Below, piece by piece: positions 24,845 to 33,054 of a stretch of DNA of 64,000 nucleotides. Under the pieces are notes generated by a model that was not told where the DNA came from, did not search any database, and saw only the letters and a program-made list of their open reading frames with translations. Both the position numbers and the translations under genes were made by a program. The stretch's first letter is position 1. Every line of letters begins with the position of its first letter. The stretch is from Croceimicrobium sp965279135 (GTDB taxonomy: Bacteria > Bacteroidota > Bacteroidia > Flavobacteriales > Schleiferiaceae): the NCBI GenBank assembly GCA_965279135.1, contig OZ257133.1, forward strand, positions 1,488,001-1,552,000, read 5' to 3'.

Positions 24845-25291
24845 GTTGCAGTTTGGTTTTATATTCTAAACTACAATAAAATTTAATATTATTGTGACGT
24901 GAATATGAAACATGTATCAAATATGTACATTATAAATATCACAATTAACCATTTCTATTTACTTTTATTCGCTAATCAGAAGTCTTAATTTGTGCAACCA
25001 ATAGAGTTCAGAAAAAGTAGAGTGTAACTGTAACCTCCCCTAAGTTCAGACTGGAGTGTTTTGCCTCCAAAATGCATTAAGCTGCAGCGATCTTTTCAAA
25101 AAATGTACAGGTGCTGAAGCCTTAATTTTTGAGGAAGTTTACCGATATACGCGACGTTTTGGGCGTTTTATATAGTGAATATGTCCAAAGTATGCGCAGA
25201 ACAAACCCAAATTGAAGCATGGATAACGCTCTTTGTTTCACTTATATTAAAACCATCAATTACTAATGAATCAGCTGCTCATTCTTTAATT
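24845..25291. other. AT-rich gap in the island
   Basis: No coding frame. It contains one copy of the 43-base dispersed repeat (25072-25114). Just before it, TGTAACCTCCCCTAAGTTC (25034-25052) vaguely recalls the inverted-repeat ends of IS3-family elements, which is only suggestive given the IS3 relic 2.2 kb away. Confidence 0.4.
25072..25114 (+). repeat. Island dispersed repeat, copy A
   Basis: A 43-base unit with core TGCAGCGATCTTTTCAAAAA. It matches copy B (27887-27929) at 36 of 43 positions without gaps, in the same orientation. The core is the best-kept part. Confidence 0.75.
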
Positions 25292-27088
25292 TCAATCAAT
25301 AAACCAGCTAAAACCCAAAGTTCCATAACCGTAAAAAGCCCTGTCTAAAAAGGATTGCTGCTCTACAATAACTTCGGTGGTATAAAACTCCAAATCTTCG
25401 GGAACAACTAAAGATGAAAATCTTTCATCCTGAAAGTTAATATTCTGAAGAGGGGATTGGTATTCAAGTGTATAAAAGTATTGACGGAAAAAGAAAGTGG
25501 TTCTACGATATCTTACATTCACACCAAAGTCTAAAGTGAATACATTCCTTTCAACTTCGTCGGAATTTAGAACGTAGAAATCGGGGTTTATTTTGTCATA
25601 TGGGTCCTCAGGAAATGGATTTAATAAACCCATTCCTTCTAATAGGGAATTATGAATTACGTGTCTGTAATTAAAACCCAAGTCAAACTTCCAACCAAAT
25701 TCTTTCCTACTACCTGGTTTTTTTGCCTGAATCATGTTATTCCCAGATTGATTAAGAAAGTCGAGCGTGGAATACCTTAAGCCCACTGCAGCGTAGGTCA
25801 TTATTGTACCAACATTTATTTCAGCTTCCCCTATCAAATTAAGGCCACTATATCTTTTAGGTTTCTCTACAAGATAAGATCTAGGCTTAAAAATAGTTGA
25901 GTATCTATTGGTATTTGACAAAAGTAACAAATCGACCTTGTGATTAGATTGCCAAACCAGACGACCCCCGTCTGCGATCTGCTTATCCCACCCATAAACA
26001 AATTGTGATTCTGTTATCACATCTTCGTGTAGCTGAGCCTGTATTTTCCTGCCTGATGATATACCAATAGCGCCAATTTGAAATTCACCTCTGTGTCTTA
26101 ATAATCCACTTCTCCAAATTCTATGTTTTGCTCCCTGAACACAAAAATAAGAGGAGAATGGTCTATCATAATTATGTAATGTATCCGCTAAGTTGAAATT
26201 ATTTCTGTATTTAATGTAAGGGGTAAAGCCCTTTCCAATGAATGAAATTGTTTGATAGGTTAAATACCCATCTGAATAATCCTTATTCCACTTGAAAAGA
26301 TTAATCCACCTTAATCTTAACCCATCTGTAATTAGTGTGAATTTAAAACCTCCTGTCATTTCTCTGTCCTGATTCATTGAAGGAACAAGTAAAAACACAT
26401 CATTACTGTGGTAAAATTCAAAGCCATTTGCGAATTTACCCTCACTATTTTGATCCTTATAAAAAATATATCGTTTAGCATCCAAATGCTGTAATCTTTT
26501 CTCTAAATGCTCAAGATTTTGTTCTTTGATTAATTGAGGAATTGCATTTAGCTGATTTGTCTCAAACTGAGAGTCGTTCTCAAAATAGCCCCTAGATAAA
26601 GTATCGTGAAGAGTATTTAATGTATATGGCTGTACAAATTCAGAAATGTACTGTTCAACAAGTTGATTATTTTTGTTATTTAATTCCGTTAAGTCAATTA
26701 AAAGATACGCTATATTAAATCTCAAGTTTTCCTGGACTTTAATCCTAGCACCTTGGGTTTTTAACCCGCCCTGAATAGCTTCATTAAATTCACTTACTAG
26801 TTTACCGCAGGCTCTTTTATCATGTTTTGGATTCGACTCTAAATACATGGGAGCAATCTCAAAACTGCGGAAAACTATAAAATAACTCTCCAATTTTAAA
26901 AGCAAACTGGTTCTTCTAACTTGATCTTTTTTTAATGAATTATATTGATAATTTTGATAATTGTTAGACTCAAGATCGTTGAGATAATCAAAAAATTCAC
27001 ATTCATTCATTTCTGCCGGTAATTTCTGGCCTTCTAATTGAAATGAAAATAATGTGATAGCTAAAAGCATAAGAAGCGTATTTTTCAT
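25292..27088 (-). CDS. Large exported protein, probable outer-membrane beta-barrel (island)
   Basis: A 598-residue protein with signal peptide MKNTLLMLLAITLFSFQLEGQ. The N-terminal third is helical and polar (MNECEFFDYLNDLESNNYQN; CGKLVSEFNEAIQGG). From about residue 190 it turns into amphipathic strands with Tyr/Phe/Trp and turns such as RHRGEFQIGAIGISSGRKI, TIMTYAAVGLRYSTLDFL and VFTLDFGVNVRYRRTTFFF. It ends YGTLGFSWFID, a typical barrel end. No family is recognised. Architecture parallels the 23318-24844 product (soluble N-domain plus barrel), though I see no clear sequence similarity. A phage-receptor, adhesion or transport role would be guesswork. Confidence 0.72.
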   Translation of the reverse strand: MKNTLLMLLAITLFSFQLEGQKLPAEMNECEFFDYLNDLESNNYQNYQYNSLKKDQVRRTSLLLKLESYFIVFRSFEIAPMYLESNPKHDKRACGKLVSEFNEAIQGGLKTQGARIKVQENLRFNIAYLLIDLTELNNKNNQLVEQYISEFVQPYTLNTLHDTLSRGYFENDSQFETNQLNAIPQLIKEQNLEHLEKRLQHLDAKRYIFYKDQNSEGKFANGFEFYHSNDVFLLVPSMNQDREMTGGFKFTLITDGLRLRWINLFKWNKDYSDGYLTYQTISFIGKGFTPYIKYRNNFNLADTLHNYDRPFSSYFCVQGAKHRIWRSGLLRHRGEFQIGAIGISSGRKIQAQLHEDVITESQFVYGWDKQIADGGRLVWQSNHKVDLLLLSNTNRYSTIFKPRSYLVEKPKRYSGLNLIGEAEINVGTIMTYAAVGLRYSTLDFLNQSGNNMIQAKKPGSRKEFGWKFDLGFNYRHVIHNSLLEGMGLLNPFPEDPYDKINPDFYVLNSDEVERNVFTLDFGVNVRYRRTTFFFRQYFYTLEYQSPLQNINFQDERFSSLVVPEDLEFYTTEVIVEQQSFLDRAFYGYGTLGFSWFID

Positions 27089-27239
27089 GGTCTTTTGATT
27101 GGTTTTAGAAAATTTATGAACTAAGATATTATATCCTTGTAAACCATTGGAAAATAAAGGATACTAATTTTATCGTCGAATCCTAGAAGGGGGGCAATAT
27201 TCAATCATTTTGAATAAGGAAAATCAAACCCTCTTCTTA

Positions 27240-27473
27240 CAGGAATACATCGCTCGCTTCGCTCAGCTTGAAGGCATTTTGTTGGACTAAGGCAGCCAGT
27301 ATACATTTCCCAACTGGATGGAACCCTTGAAAGATCTGAATATTAAGGCAAGTTTCTACAGGAAAGGAAAGGCCACCGACAGCGCCTCCACAGAAAGCCA
27401 TGTTAGAAAATTGAAGCAGAGGTACATTTCCTTCAACTTGTCGCAAATGGCCTTGATACATCCAAGCAAATAG
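27240..27473 (+). pseudogene. IS3-family transposase (orfB, DDE core) relic
   Basis: In one frame the sequence reads GILLD, stop TAA (27288-27290), GSQYTFPNWMEPLKDLNIKA, SFYRKGKATDSASTESHVRK and LKQRYI, then TAG at 27471. This lines up with the IS3 core HSDRGSQYT...LKxxGIxxSMSRKGNxxDNAxxESFFxxLKxExI. The stop replaces the Arg of DRGSQY, and the catalytic-glutamate helix is kept (DSASTES). The N-terminal part and the rest of the C-terminus cannot be found, so it is a fragment. A minus-strand frame over the same bases (27237-27560) is its shadow. Confidence 0.65.
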
Positions 27474-28002
27474 AAGCTTGGTCCTAAAACCTCTGACATT
27501 CTTCCTGCATACTTCTTTACTATTCACATAAAACCTAAAAACAGCAAATAATATCGGCACTTATTGTCGCCTAAAAAGCATGGAGGAATTATCTGGAATA
27601 AACATTAAACTCGGATTTTCGACAAATGCTGCTTTATTAAAATTAGCAGGTCCTGCTACGTCAGGATTAACTGCCTTTTTCTAGCAAACCTTTCCTCTGA
27701 ATATGATTCACTAAGTTTCCGCTTAAGCCACGGAGAAGTCAAGCTTAGGAAGGTGAACTTATACAGATCAAAATCATATTTTTTATAAGAGGCTGGGAAA
27801 GAACCCCGCAAAAAATACTATTTGAGAAAAAATCATGTACCAATTCAATAGTACACTCAAGTTATCACGAGAGAGGTTGAGCATAAATGCCTTAAATTGC
27901 AGCGTTCTTTTCAAAAAATGAGAAGGTGCAGATCGAGGTGCAGGTAAAAAATGCATCCTTGCAAATGCTTAAAATACAGCGTGTTACAAGGCGGGTCAAA
28001 TA
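27474..28002. other. Gene-poor right end of the island
   Basis: No supported coding frame. It contains copy B of the 43-base repeat, a weak third copy near 27965-27984, and, adjoining attR, GCGGGTCAAATACCTGG, which looks like a mutated tRNA T-arm. Confidence 0.45.
27887..27929 (+). repeat. Island dispersed repeat, copy B
   Basis: Same 43-base unit as copy A, with core TGCAGCGTTCTTTTCAAAAA, 74 bases before the right attachment repeat. A shorter, gapped third match (ATGCTTAAAATACAGCG) starts at 27965, so the unit clusters near the island's right end. Confidence 0.72.
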
Positions 28003-28023
28003 CCTGGTGGCACCACGAAAAAA
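28003..28023 (+). other. Right attachment site (attR) of the tRNA-Phe island
   Basis: An exact 21-base copy of 20110-20130, including the tRNA-Phe 3' end. Upstream bases keep only part of the T-arm, as expected for a displaced fragment no longer under selection. Confidence 0.82.
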
Positions 28024-28051
28024 GCCTCACAATTAATGTGAGGCTTTTTTT
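28018..28051 (+). terminator. Terminator following attR (probably the original tRNA-Phe terminator)
   Basis: The stem GCCTCACA/TGTGAGGC (28024-28031, 28037-28044), with loop ATTAA, is flanked by A6 and T7. The stem differs completely from the one at 20132-20149, although both begin with GCC right after the same repeat. Confidence 0.88.
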
Positions 28052-28086
28052 ATTTACAATCGTAATCGATCTGCTAATTCGTCCAT

Positions 28087-28227
28087 TCATATTCTAAAAT
28101 CGATTGAGACACCTATTTTCAGTTGATCATAACCGTAACCTTCCCGAGTTAATTCAACAATCCATCCCCCCACTCCCAGAAAAAAATCAGCCGCTAATCG
28201 AAAAACCGAATCAAGGGGCGGGTAGAC
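28087..28227 (-). pseudogene. C-terminal fragment of a beta-barrel protein
   Basis: Between a TAG at 28228-28230 and a TGA at 28087-28089 the minus strand encodes DSVFRLAADFFLGVGGWIVE, then REGYGYDQLKIGVSIDFRI. The alternating pattern and final IDFRI look exactly like the last two strands of a Bacteroidota outer-membrane protein. The 5' part is missing and no start codon precedes it. The fragment lies just outside the island, so a chromosomal gene may have been truncated near the insertion. It is too short for a family name. Confidence 0.45.
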
Positions 28228-28271
28228 CTATGCGTGCACCTTATCTTTAAGCACCGATCAAATTCCAATCT

Positions 28272-28883
28272 ATGATTAAGGTTTACATATTCTTTTCTGT
28301 CCTTCTCCTAAATAGTACTATAGCCTTGGGCCAAGAAGCCCAGGAGGAAAGAGATTGGGCTATTGGAGTCAGCATACCCATTAACGTATATGAGCGTGCC
28401 TTCGAAGCACAGTATTTTGATGCCTCAGGACGTACTCAGCCGTATCATTTTGCCTATAGTTATTTTAGTTTATCCGGTTCATTCAAAGGCTATAGCATGA
28501 ATGTTCTAATAGGGGTGCCGGATGGACAAGCCCTACCATTTAATGATGTTTCAGATCAATCTAATCTACCATGGGTGGCAAGTGTAAATGCAGGATACCA
28601 GTACAGCACCAACAAGCTAAAGCCTGGACATAATTTGAATATGGTTTACGGAGGTTTTATTGGATTTGACAACTTCGAAATTGCAGTTGGACTGGAAAGT
28701 AAATCAGTTAGAGTGATGATCAGTGGGGTTTACTTTAATCCAGCTTGGAAACCAAATTGGTACCGAGAAAATTTTGAACCCGATATGTACTTTCACGACC
28801 CAAATAGCTTCTATCGCAGAGACCCCTTAATTTTTCAATGTAAGGTTCAATATAAGTTTCGGCTGCGAGGAAGAGATTCTTAA
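28272..28883 (+). CDS. Exported protein of unknown function
   Basis: A 203-residue protein with a signal peptide (IFFSVLLLNSTIALGQ). The mature part is rich in aromatic and glycine residues with strand-like segments (HLNMVYGGFIGFDNFEIAVG, RVMISGVYF) and a C-terminal KVQYKFRLRGRDS. It may be a small barrel or a lipocalin-like periplasmic protein. No family is recognised and no operon partner is adjacent: the next gene starts 94 bases later in the same direction. Confidence 0.65.
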   Translation: MIKVYIFFSVLLLNSTIALGQEAQEERDWAIGVSIPINVYERAFEAQYFDASGRTQPYHFAYSYFSLSGSFKGYSMNVLIGVPDGQALPFNDVSDQSNLPWVASVNAGYQYSTNKLKPGHNLNMVYGGFIGFDNFEIAVGLESKSVRVMISGVYFNPAWKPNWYRENFEPDMYFHDPNSFYRRDPLIFQCKVQYKFRLRGRDS

Positions 28884-28977
28884 AAATTGAAAAGGCATTC
28901 ATAAGAGTTGCAATTCTCTATTCCATTAGTTTTTGATCTATTAAATTATCTTAGTTAGGAAGCGTAATGGATCATAA

Positions 28978-29499
28978 ATGGAAAAAGTTAGCTTAATTCC
29001 ACTGGAGGGAATCATGTTTGAAAATGGGGAACTCATCAGATTTGAGACCTCAAAAGAAGAACTCATCCAGAAATTGGGTAAACCGGATGAGCAGTTCGAA
29101 AATCAGCTCTTCTATGATGACTTGGAAGTGAGGATTGATTTAGATGAAGAGGACAGTATAGAATTTATTGAGTTCATCTATGGACCCTTTCCGGAAAAGG
29201 TTGAGCTAGACATCTATGATATCAATCCCTTCAAGTTAGAGAGTAGCACATTGCTTGAAATCTTAACTGCGAAGAATAAAGGTGAAATAGACCGTTCCGA
29301 GGAACCCTACAGCTATGCATTTTTGGAAAGCTCTGTGGGGATTTATCGTGATTCTTGCGAAGAGGATGTGCTGGAGTCCATTAAGCATCTAAAGTCCAGC
29401 GGAGATAAGCTCCCAAATGAGGAATATTTAAAGGAAGAATTAGAAAAAGCTAAACTGTTTTGGACCATAGGCATAGGCAGAAAAGACTATTACAGGTAG
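28978..29499 (+). CDS. Soluble acidic protein of unknown function, immunity-protein-like
   Basis: A 173-residue, strongly acidic cytosolic protein. The start, LIPLEGIMFENGELIRFETSKEE, then LIQKLGKPDEQFENQLFYDDLEVRIDL and EFIEFIYGP, resembles small bacterial proteins with a KLGxPDxxxENxxxYxDLxIRxD pattern that are often found as polymorphic-toxin immunity proteins. No toxin gene is beside it, so this is a weak analogy. The C-terminal ~70 residues form a charged helix ending in GRKDYYR. Confidence 0.65.
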   Translation: MEKVSLIPLEGIMFENGELIRFETSKEELIQKLGKPDEQFENQLFYDDLEVRIDLDEEDSIEFIEFIYGPFPEKVELDIYDINPFKLESSTLLEILTAKNKGEIDRSEEPYSYAFLESSVGIYRDSCEEDVLESIKHLKSSGDKLPNEEYLKEELEKAKLFWTIGIGRKDYYR

Positions 29500-29571
29500 T
29501 CAAATTGATAGCCTAAAAGCAATTGTAAAATGATAAGCAGGTAATCCCGGTTGAACGGCATTTTTTAACTC

Positions 29572-29826
29572 TCAGTCTTCTACCCCATTCTCTTTCAAAA
29601 ACTTATCTAAGTCCTGAATGCTTGGGTTTTTAATGTGCTTGCCATCTACACTAAGGGTCGGGAATTTGAGCTCACCATCATAGAAGCCTCTCACCTCCTG
29701 CTCTGCTTCTTCCTGGGTTTCAACATTTAGATCTTCAAATTCAATCCATTGAGATTGCAGGTAATTACGCAAATGAGCGGATTTAGGACACCAAGCGGTT
29801 CCGTAAAGTTTAATTTTCTTTTCCAT
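29572..29826 (-). CDS. Glutaredoxin-like protein with a single-Cys CPKS site
   Basis: An 84-residue thioredoxin-fold protein: IKLYGTAWCPKSAHLRNYLQ with the active site CPKS (residues 13-16), then FEDLNVETQEEAE and FPTLSVDGKHIKNPS (cis-Pro). It matches the glutaredoxin/NrdH size class but has Ser instead of the second Cys, so it would work as a monothiol enzyme. Its ATG overlaps the stop of the antiporter gene by one base (TAATG), which predicts translational coupling. The link could mean redox control of the antiporter; that is inferred. Confidence 0.85.
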   Translation of the reverse strand: MEKKIKLYGTAWCPKSAHLRNYLQSQWIEFEDLNVETQEEAEQEVRGFYDGELKFPTLSVDGKHIKNPSIQDLDKFLKENGVED

Positions 29827-31010
29827 TAGGCTTTTCTTAAAAATACTCTTGCTAATCCGGGTTGAATCTTTTCGGCATTGCTCACTATAATAGGCGTTAC
29901 AGACATCAACAGAATAGATACTGCCAAGAATATTTGATAATTCAATTCACTAATCAATTCGTATTTCAATCCGCTCTGAGCCAGGACAAAGGAGAACTCT
30001 CCTATTTGAGCGATTGAGAAACCTACGGCCAGGGCAGTTTTCCACTCTAATCGCATCAGCTTCACGGCTAATATACCCGCGGTAGCTTTCACTAATAAAG
30101 CAAAGCAGAACCAAAAGATTATCCAGTTCCAATCAGTTAAGAATATTCTGAAATCAAGGAGCATTCCCATGGATATGAAGAAGAAGCTCATAAATACATA
30201 TCGGAAGGGTAAAAAGCAGGAAATAGCCATCTGACGGTAGTCCGTCTCCGCAATAATTAATCCTGCGATAAAGGCACCCAAGGCCAGGGAAAGCCCCATT
30301 TCCTCTGTAAGCAAGGCAATCCCAGTAACCAGGAAAACCAGAGCGATTAAGAATACCTCCTGACTTTGAATCTTCATTACCGTTTTTAGAAACCAGGGAA
30401 TTAAATAGCGCGCAAGGAGAAAAGCAATTCCGCCCATGGCTGCTAGCTTTAGAATAAGGTAAAGAATAGCCATCATCGGGCTTCCCTCCCCTTGGCCCGC
30501 AATTATCGGTGTTAGTAGCATTAAGGGCACGATCATGATGTCTTGAAAGAGCAATACGGCCAAAATGAACTTCCCGTGCGGGGTGTTAATCTTATTCTCA
30601 TCCTGTAAGACCTTTACCACAATAGCGGTACTACTTAAGGCATAAATGAAACCCCAGAAAAGACTTTCCTGAAAAGAAGGTCTCATTATCAGCCAGATTA
30701 GTCCGGCGGTAAGGAAGATGGTAAAGAACACCTGTGCGGCTCCTCCTCCCAGAACGTAATTTTTAATCCGCTTTAGATTGCTAAATGAAAACTCCAATCC
30801 TACGGTGAACAGGAGTAATATGATTCCTATCTCTGCATAGATCTCCACTTCCTCCATATCGGCAAAATAAGAGGTCGTGTTGGGACTCAAGAGAATACCG
30901 GTAATGAGGTAACCGATTAAGTAGCGAATTTTTAGGAGTCGACAAATGATGATTACTGCCGTACTCACTCCGAAAATGGCAAAAATATTCAGGAGTATGT
31001 GGTGCTGCAT
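29826..31010 (-). CDS. Kef-type (CPA2) cation:proton antiporter
   Basis: A 394-residue membrane protein with about twelve helices. Motifs are GYLITGILLSP near residue 33, EIGIILLLFTVGLEFS near 60, LSSTAIVVKVLQDE near 125, and LALGAFIAGLIIAETDYR near 240, typical of the CPA2 family. It ends at the membrane domain and lacks the cytosolic RCK/TrkA-N domain of KefB and KefC, so the usual nucleotide/glutathione gate is absent. Cation choice (K+ or Na+) is unknown. The glutaredoxin-like gene is directly downstream. Confidence 0.9.
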   Translation of the reverse strand: MQHHILLNIFAIFGVSTAVIIICRLLKIRYLIGYLITGILLSPNTTSYFADMEEVEIYAEIGIILLLFTVGLEFSFSNLKRIKNYVLGGGAAQVFFTIFLTAGLIWLIMRPSFQESLFWGFIYALSSTAIVVKVLQDENKINTPHGKFILAVLLFQDIMIVPLMLLTPIIAGQGEGSPMMAILYLILKLAAMGGIAFLLARYLIPWFLKTVMKIQSQEVFLIALVFLVTGIALLTEEMGLSLALGAFIAGLIIAETDYRQMAISCFLPFRYVFMSFFFISMGMLLDFRIFLTDWNWIIFWFCFALLVKATAGILAVKLMRLEWKTALAVGFSIAQIGEFSFVLAQSGLKYELISELNYQIFLAVSILLMSVTPIIVSNAEKIQPGLARVFLRKA

Positions 31011-31160
31011 CTGGCGGTTCGTTTGAATTGAGTTTCTGCTAAGCGTTTTAGTATCTCTCCATCTTCATTACTCCCTTTTCCGGATACGACCAATAAACAG
31101 AGGAGTAATGGCATGGTTCATTAGAATAAAGGAATTGCCAAAAATTGAAAGTATAAGGTC

Positions 31161-32939
31161 TTAATCAGTGGATGTATTTGAGTCTCGAAGTTCAAGTATA
31201 GGAAGGTAAAGCTTTACCAAAGTGCCTTCTCCTAAGCTGCTCTCAATCTCCATTTTACCATTAAGTCGCTGCAGAAAGTCGCGACTAAGACTAACCCCTA
31301 ATCCGGTTCCTTTCTCCTTACCCATGCCTTTAGTGCTGTTTACCAACTTGTGATTGTTGAGCTTTTCCAGCATATCCGCATTAATTCCTTTCCCATAGTC
31401 TCTGATCTCCAACAGGTTAAAAGAGTCGACTTGAGAATAGCTTATCTCAATACTGCTCTCCTGCGGTGAGAACTTGATGGCATTACTTAAAACATTACGA
31501 AGGATAAAAGCCATGAAATTGCTATCCACTCTCACCGAGTGCCCCTCCTCGATGCCTGATTGCTCGACTTTAATCCGTTTAGCTTTTAGTTGAGCTTCAG
31601 CCTCAGCTATCGCATTATGAACAAGCTGTTTAACTTCCAGATCCTCGAGGAATGGCTTTAAATCCTGGCTTTGTGTTCTTACCCAGTTTAGAAGGTTTTC
31701 TAAAAGCAAATCGACGTTTGCAACGGTGGCCTCTAATCCTCCCATCATTTGCCTTAGATCCTTCTCTTCTACCAAGCCCTCGTTATATACATGGATCAAA
31801 CCTTGTAGCGAAGCCATTGGATTACGGATATCATGAGCCACAATACTAATCAGCTTGTTTTTAAAAGCCAGGCTCTTTTCCAATTCCAGGTTGTAGGCTT
31901 TCTCCTGCTCTGAAATTCTTTTGTAGTGTTTGCTTTGACGATTAGCAAAATAGATGAGCAATAAGGCCACCATTACGGCTAGAATGAGGATAAACCTTTG
32001 TAAGCGGCTGCGATCTTCTTGATCTTTAAGCATCCGTGTTTCTATCCGCTCCCTTTCCAGCTCATCTACTATTTTGTACTTATTCGCATTATCGTCGATA
32101 ATCGTCTGCATATGTCGCATCCGTGTGCCGTAGGCAGAATCAATGAAAAAGAAAGCAGAATCGTAGTTCCCCAGTTGTTCATAGGCCTGCGATATCATAT
32201 ACAGGATATCTCCATAAACAATATTATTCTTTCTAAAAAGCTGTACCTCAATATGCTTTCGGCCAAACTTTACGGCATTAGGAAAATCTTTTAGTCTTGA
32301 GGAGAGAAGGGTGAGATTGTAAGCCGCAGAAGCCCATTCCGCACTGTCTTGCGCCTCGGCCGCCAAATCGTATGCTCCTTTTAATACCCTTCGGGATTTC
32401 TCATATTCACCGATATCGCGATAAATGGCCCCTACAATATTGATGTTGGAAAAAAGGCGCCAACGAAATCCTTTGATGGAATCAATTCTTTGAGATTCCC
32501 TAACTGCGGCCAGGGCATCCTCATGACGTTTTAATTCAAAAAGCACTGCTGCTTTTCGATTGAAGAATGCCGACCTGACCGTTGATAATTCCAGAGTTTG
32601 ATTGAGCTCTTCAACCGTCTGCAAGGTTTTTAGCGCTTCTTCCTGACCACCAATAGTTCTTAATATCTCAGCACGATTTATATGCTGTCGAACATATTCA
32701 TAGTCATTACCTTCTTCGCGGTAGTAGCGAATTAAAAGGCTATTTGCCTGAAAGGCACTATCTACCAGATTTTGATCCAATGTACTGCTGAAGACCTGTT
32801 TCAAAGAGTCCTCATAGCTAAGCTTTTCCGTTTGGCCATAGGAATTGCCAAAGGCAAGAAGCATTAGAATAACCGGTATCCAACCTACATGATGCAGAGT
32901 ACTTTTAACTCTCACTTGTTCCTCCTGGTGATAATTCAT
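31161..32939 (-). CDS. TPR-repeat sensor histidine kinase
   Basis: A 592-residue kinase. It has an N-terminal signal or anchor (WIPVILMLLAFGNSYGQ) and about six TPR-like units from residue ~70 to 290 in the periplasm. A membrane helix follows (FILILAVMVALLLIYFA, about 316-332), then a coiled coil, the H-box VAHDIRNPMASLQG (His near 365) and an ATPase with NVLSNAIKFSP, DYGKGIN and GKEKGTGLGVSLS. It signals to an unknown partner: no response regulator is adjacent. The ATG at 32939 is listed. A GTG at 32915 sits five bases after AGGAGG and gives a neater signal peptide, so it may be the true start. Confidence 0.88.
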   Translation of the reverse strand: MNYHQEEQVRVKSTLHHVGWIPVILMLLAFGNSYGQTEKLSYEDSLKQVFSSTLDQNLVDSAFQANSLLIRYYREEGNDYEYVRQHINRAEILRTIGGQEEALKTLQTVEELNQTLELSTVRSAFFNRKAAVLFELKRHEDALAAVRESQRIDSIKGFRWRLFSNINIVGAIYRDIGEYEKSRRVLKGAYDLAAEAQDSAEWASAAYNLTLLSSRLKDFPNAVKFGRKHIEVQLFRKNNIVYGDILYMISQAYEQLGNYDSAFFFIDSAYGTRMRHMQTIIDDNANKYKIVDELERERIETRMLKDQEDRSRLQRFILILAVMVALLLIYFANRQSKHYKRISEQEKAYNLELEKSLAFKNKLISIVAHDIRNPMASLQGLIHVYNEGLVEEKDLRQMMGGLEATVANVDLLLENLLNWVRTQSQDLKPFLEDLEVKQLVHNAIAEAEAQLKAKRIKVEQSGIEEGHSVRVDSNFMAFILRNVLSNAIKFSPQESSIEISYSQVDSFNLLEIRDYGKGINADMLEKLNNHKLVNSTKGMGKEKGTGLGVSLSRDFLQRLNGKMEIESSLGEGTLVKLYLPILELRDSNTSTD

Positions 32940-33054
32940 CGAAAGTACGTCTATTCCATTTAAGAATAAAGGATTAAGGCAGGGAGCTATTCGAATTTAA
33001 CCTAAATCCTCTCCCTTATTAGAATTAATCGCATGAGCTTAAGGAAAGGTTTGC

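Larger units (their letters stand above)
20110..28023. mobile_element. Integrated genomic island at tRNA-Phe (~7.9 kb)
   Basis: The borders are the 21-base direct repeats at 20110-20130 and 28003-28023. The interior is clearly richer in A and T than both flanks and has long gene-poor gaps. It also holds relics of mobility genes: an integrase-like scrap at 20212-20325, a broken RadC/JAB gene at 20369-20878, and an IS3 transposase relic at 27240-27473. The intact cargo is 21370-21909, 21902-22294, 22357-23100, 23318-24844 and 25292-27088. No complete integrase remains, so the element looks immobilised. The sequence left of attR (27991-28002) resembles a decayed tRNA T-arm, as expected for the displaced original tRNA end. 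Confidence 0.78.

Noticed and set aside
25034..25052. An IS3-like terminal inverted repeat
   Set aside because: The matching right end could not be found near the transposase relic, so it was only mentioned with the gap.
27237..27560. A 107-residue minus-strand frame
   Set aside because: It lies over the IS3 transposase relic on the other strand; its translation is Cys/Phe-rich without domain signs, so it is a shadow.
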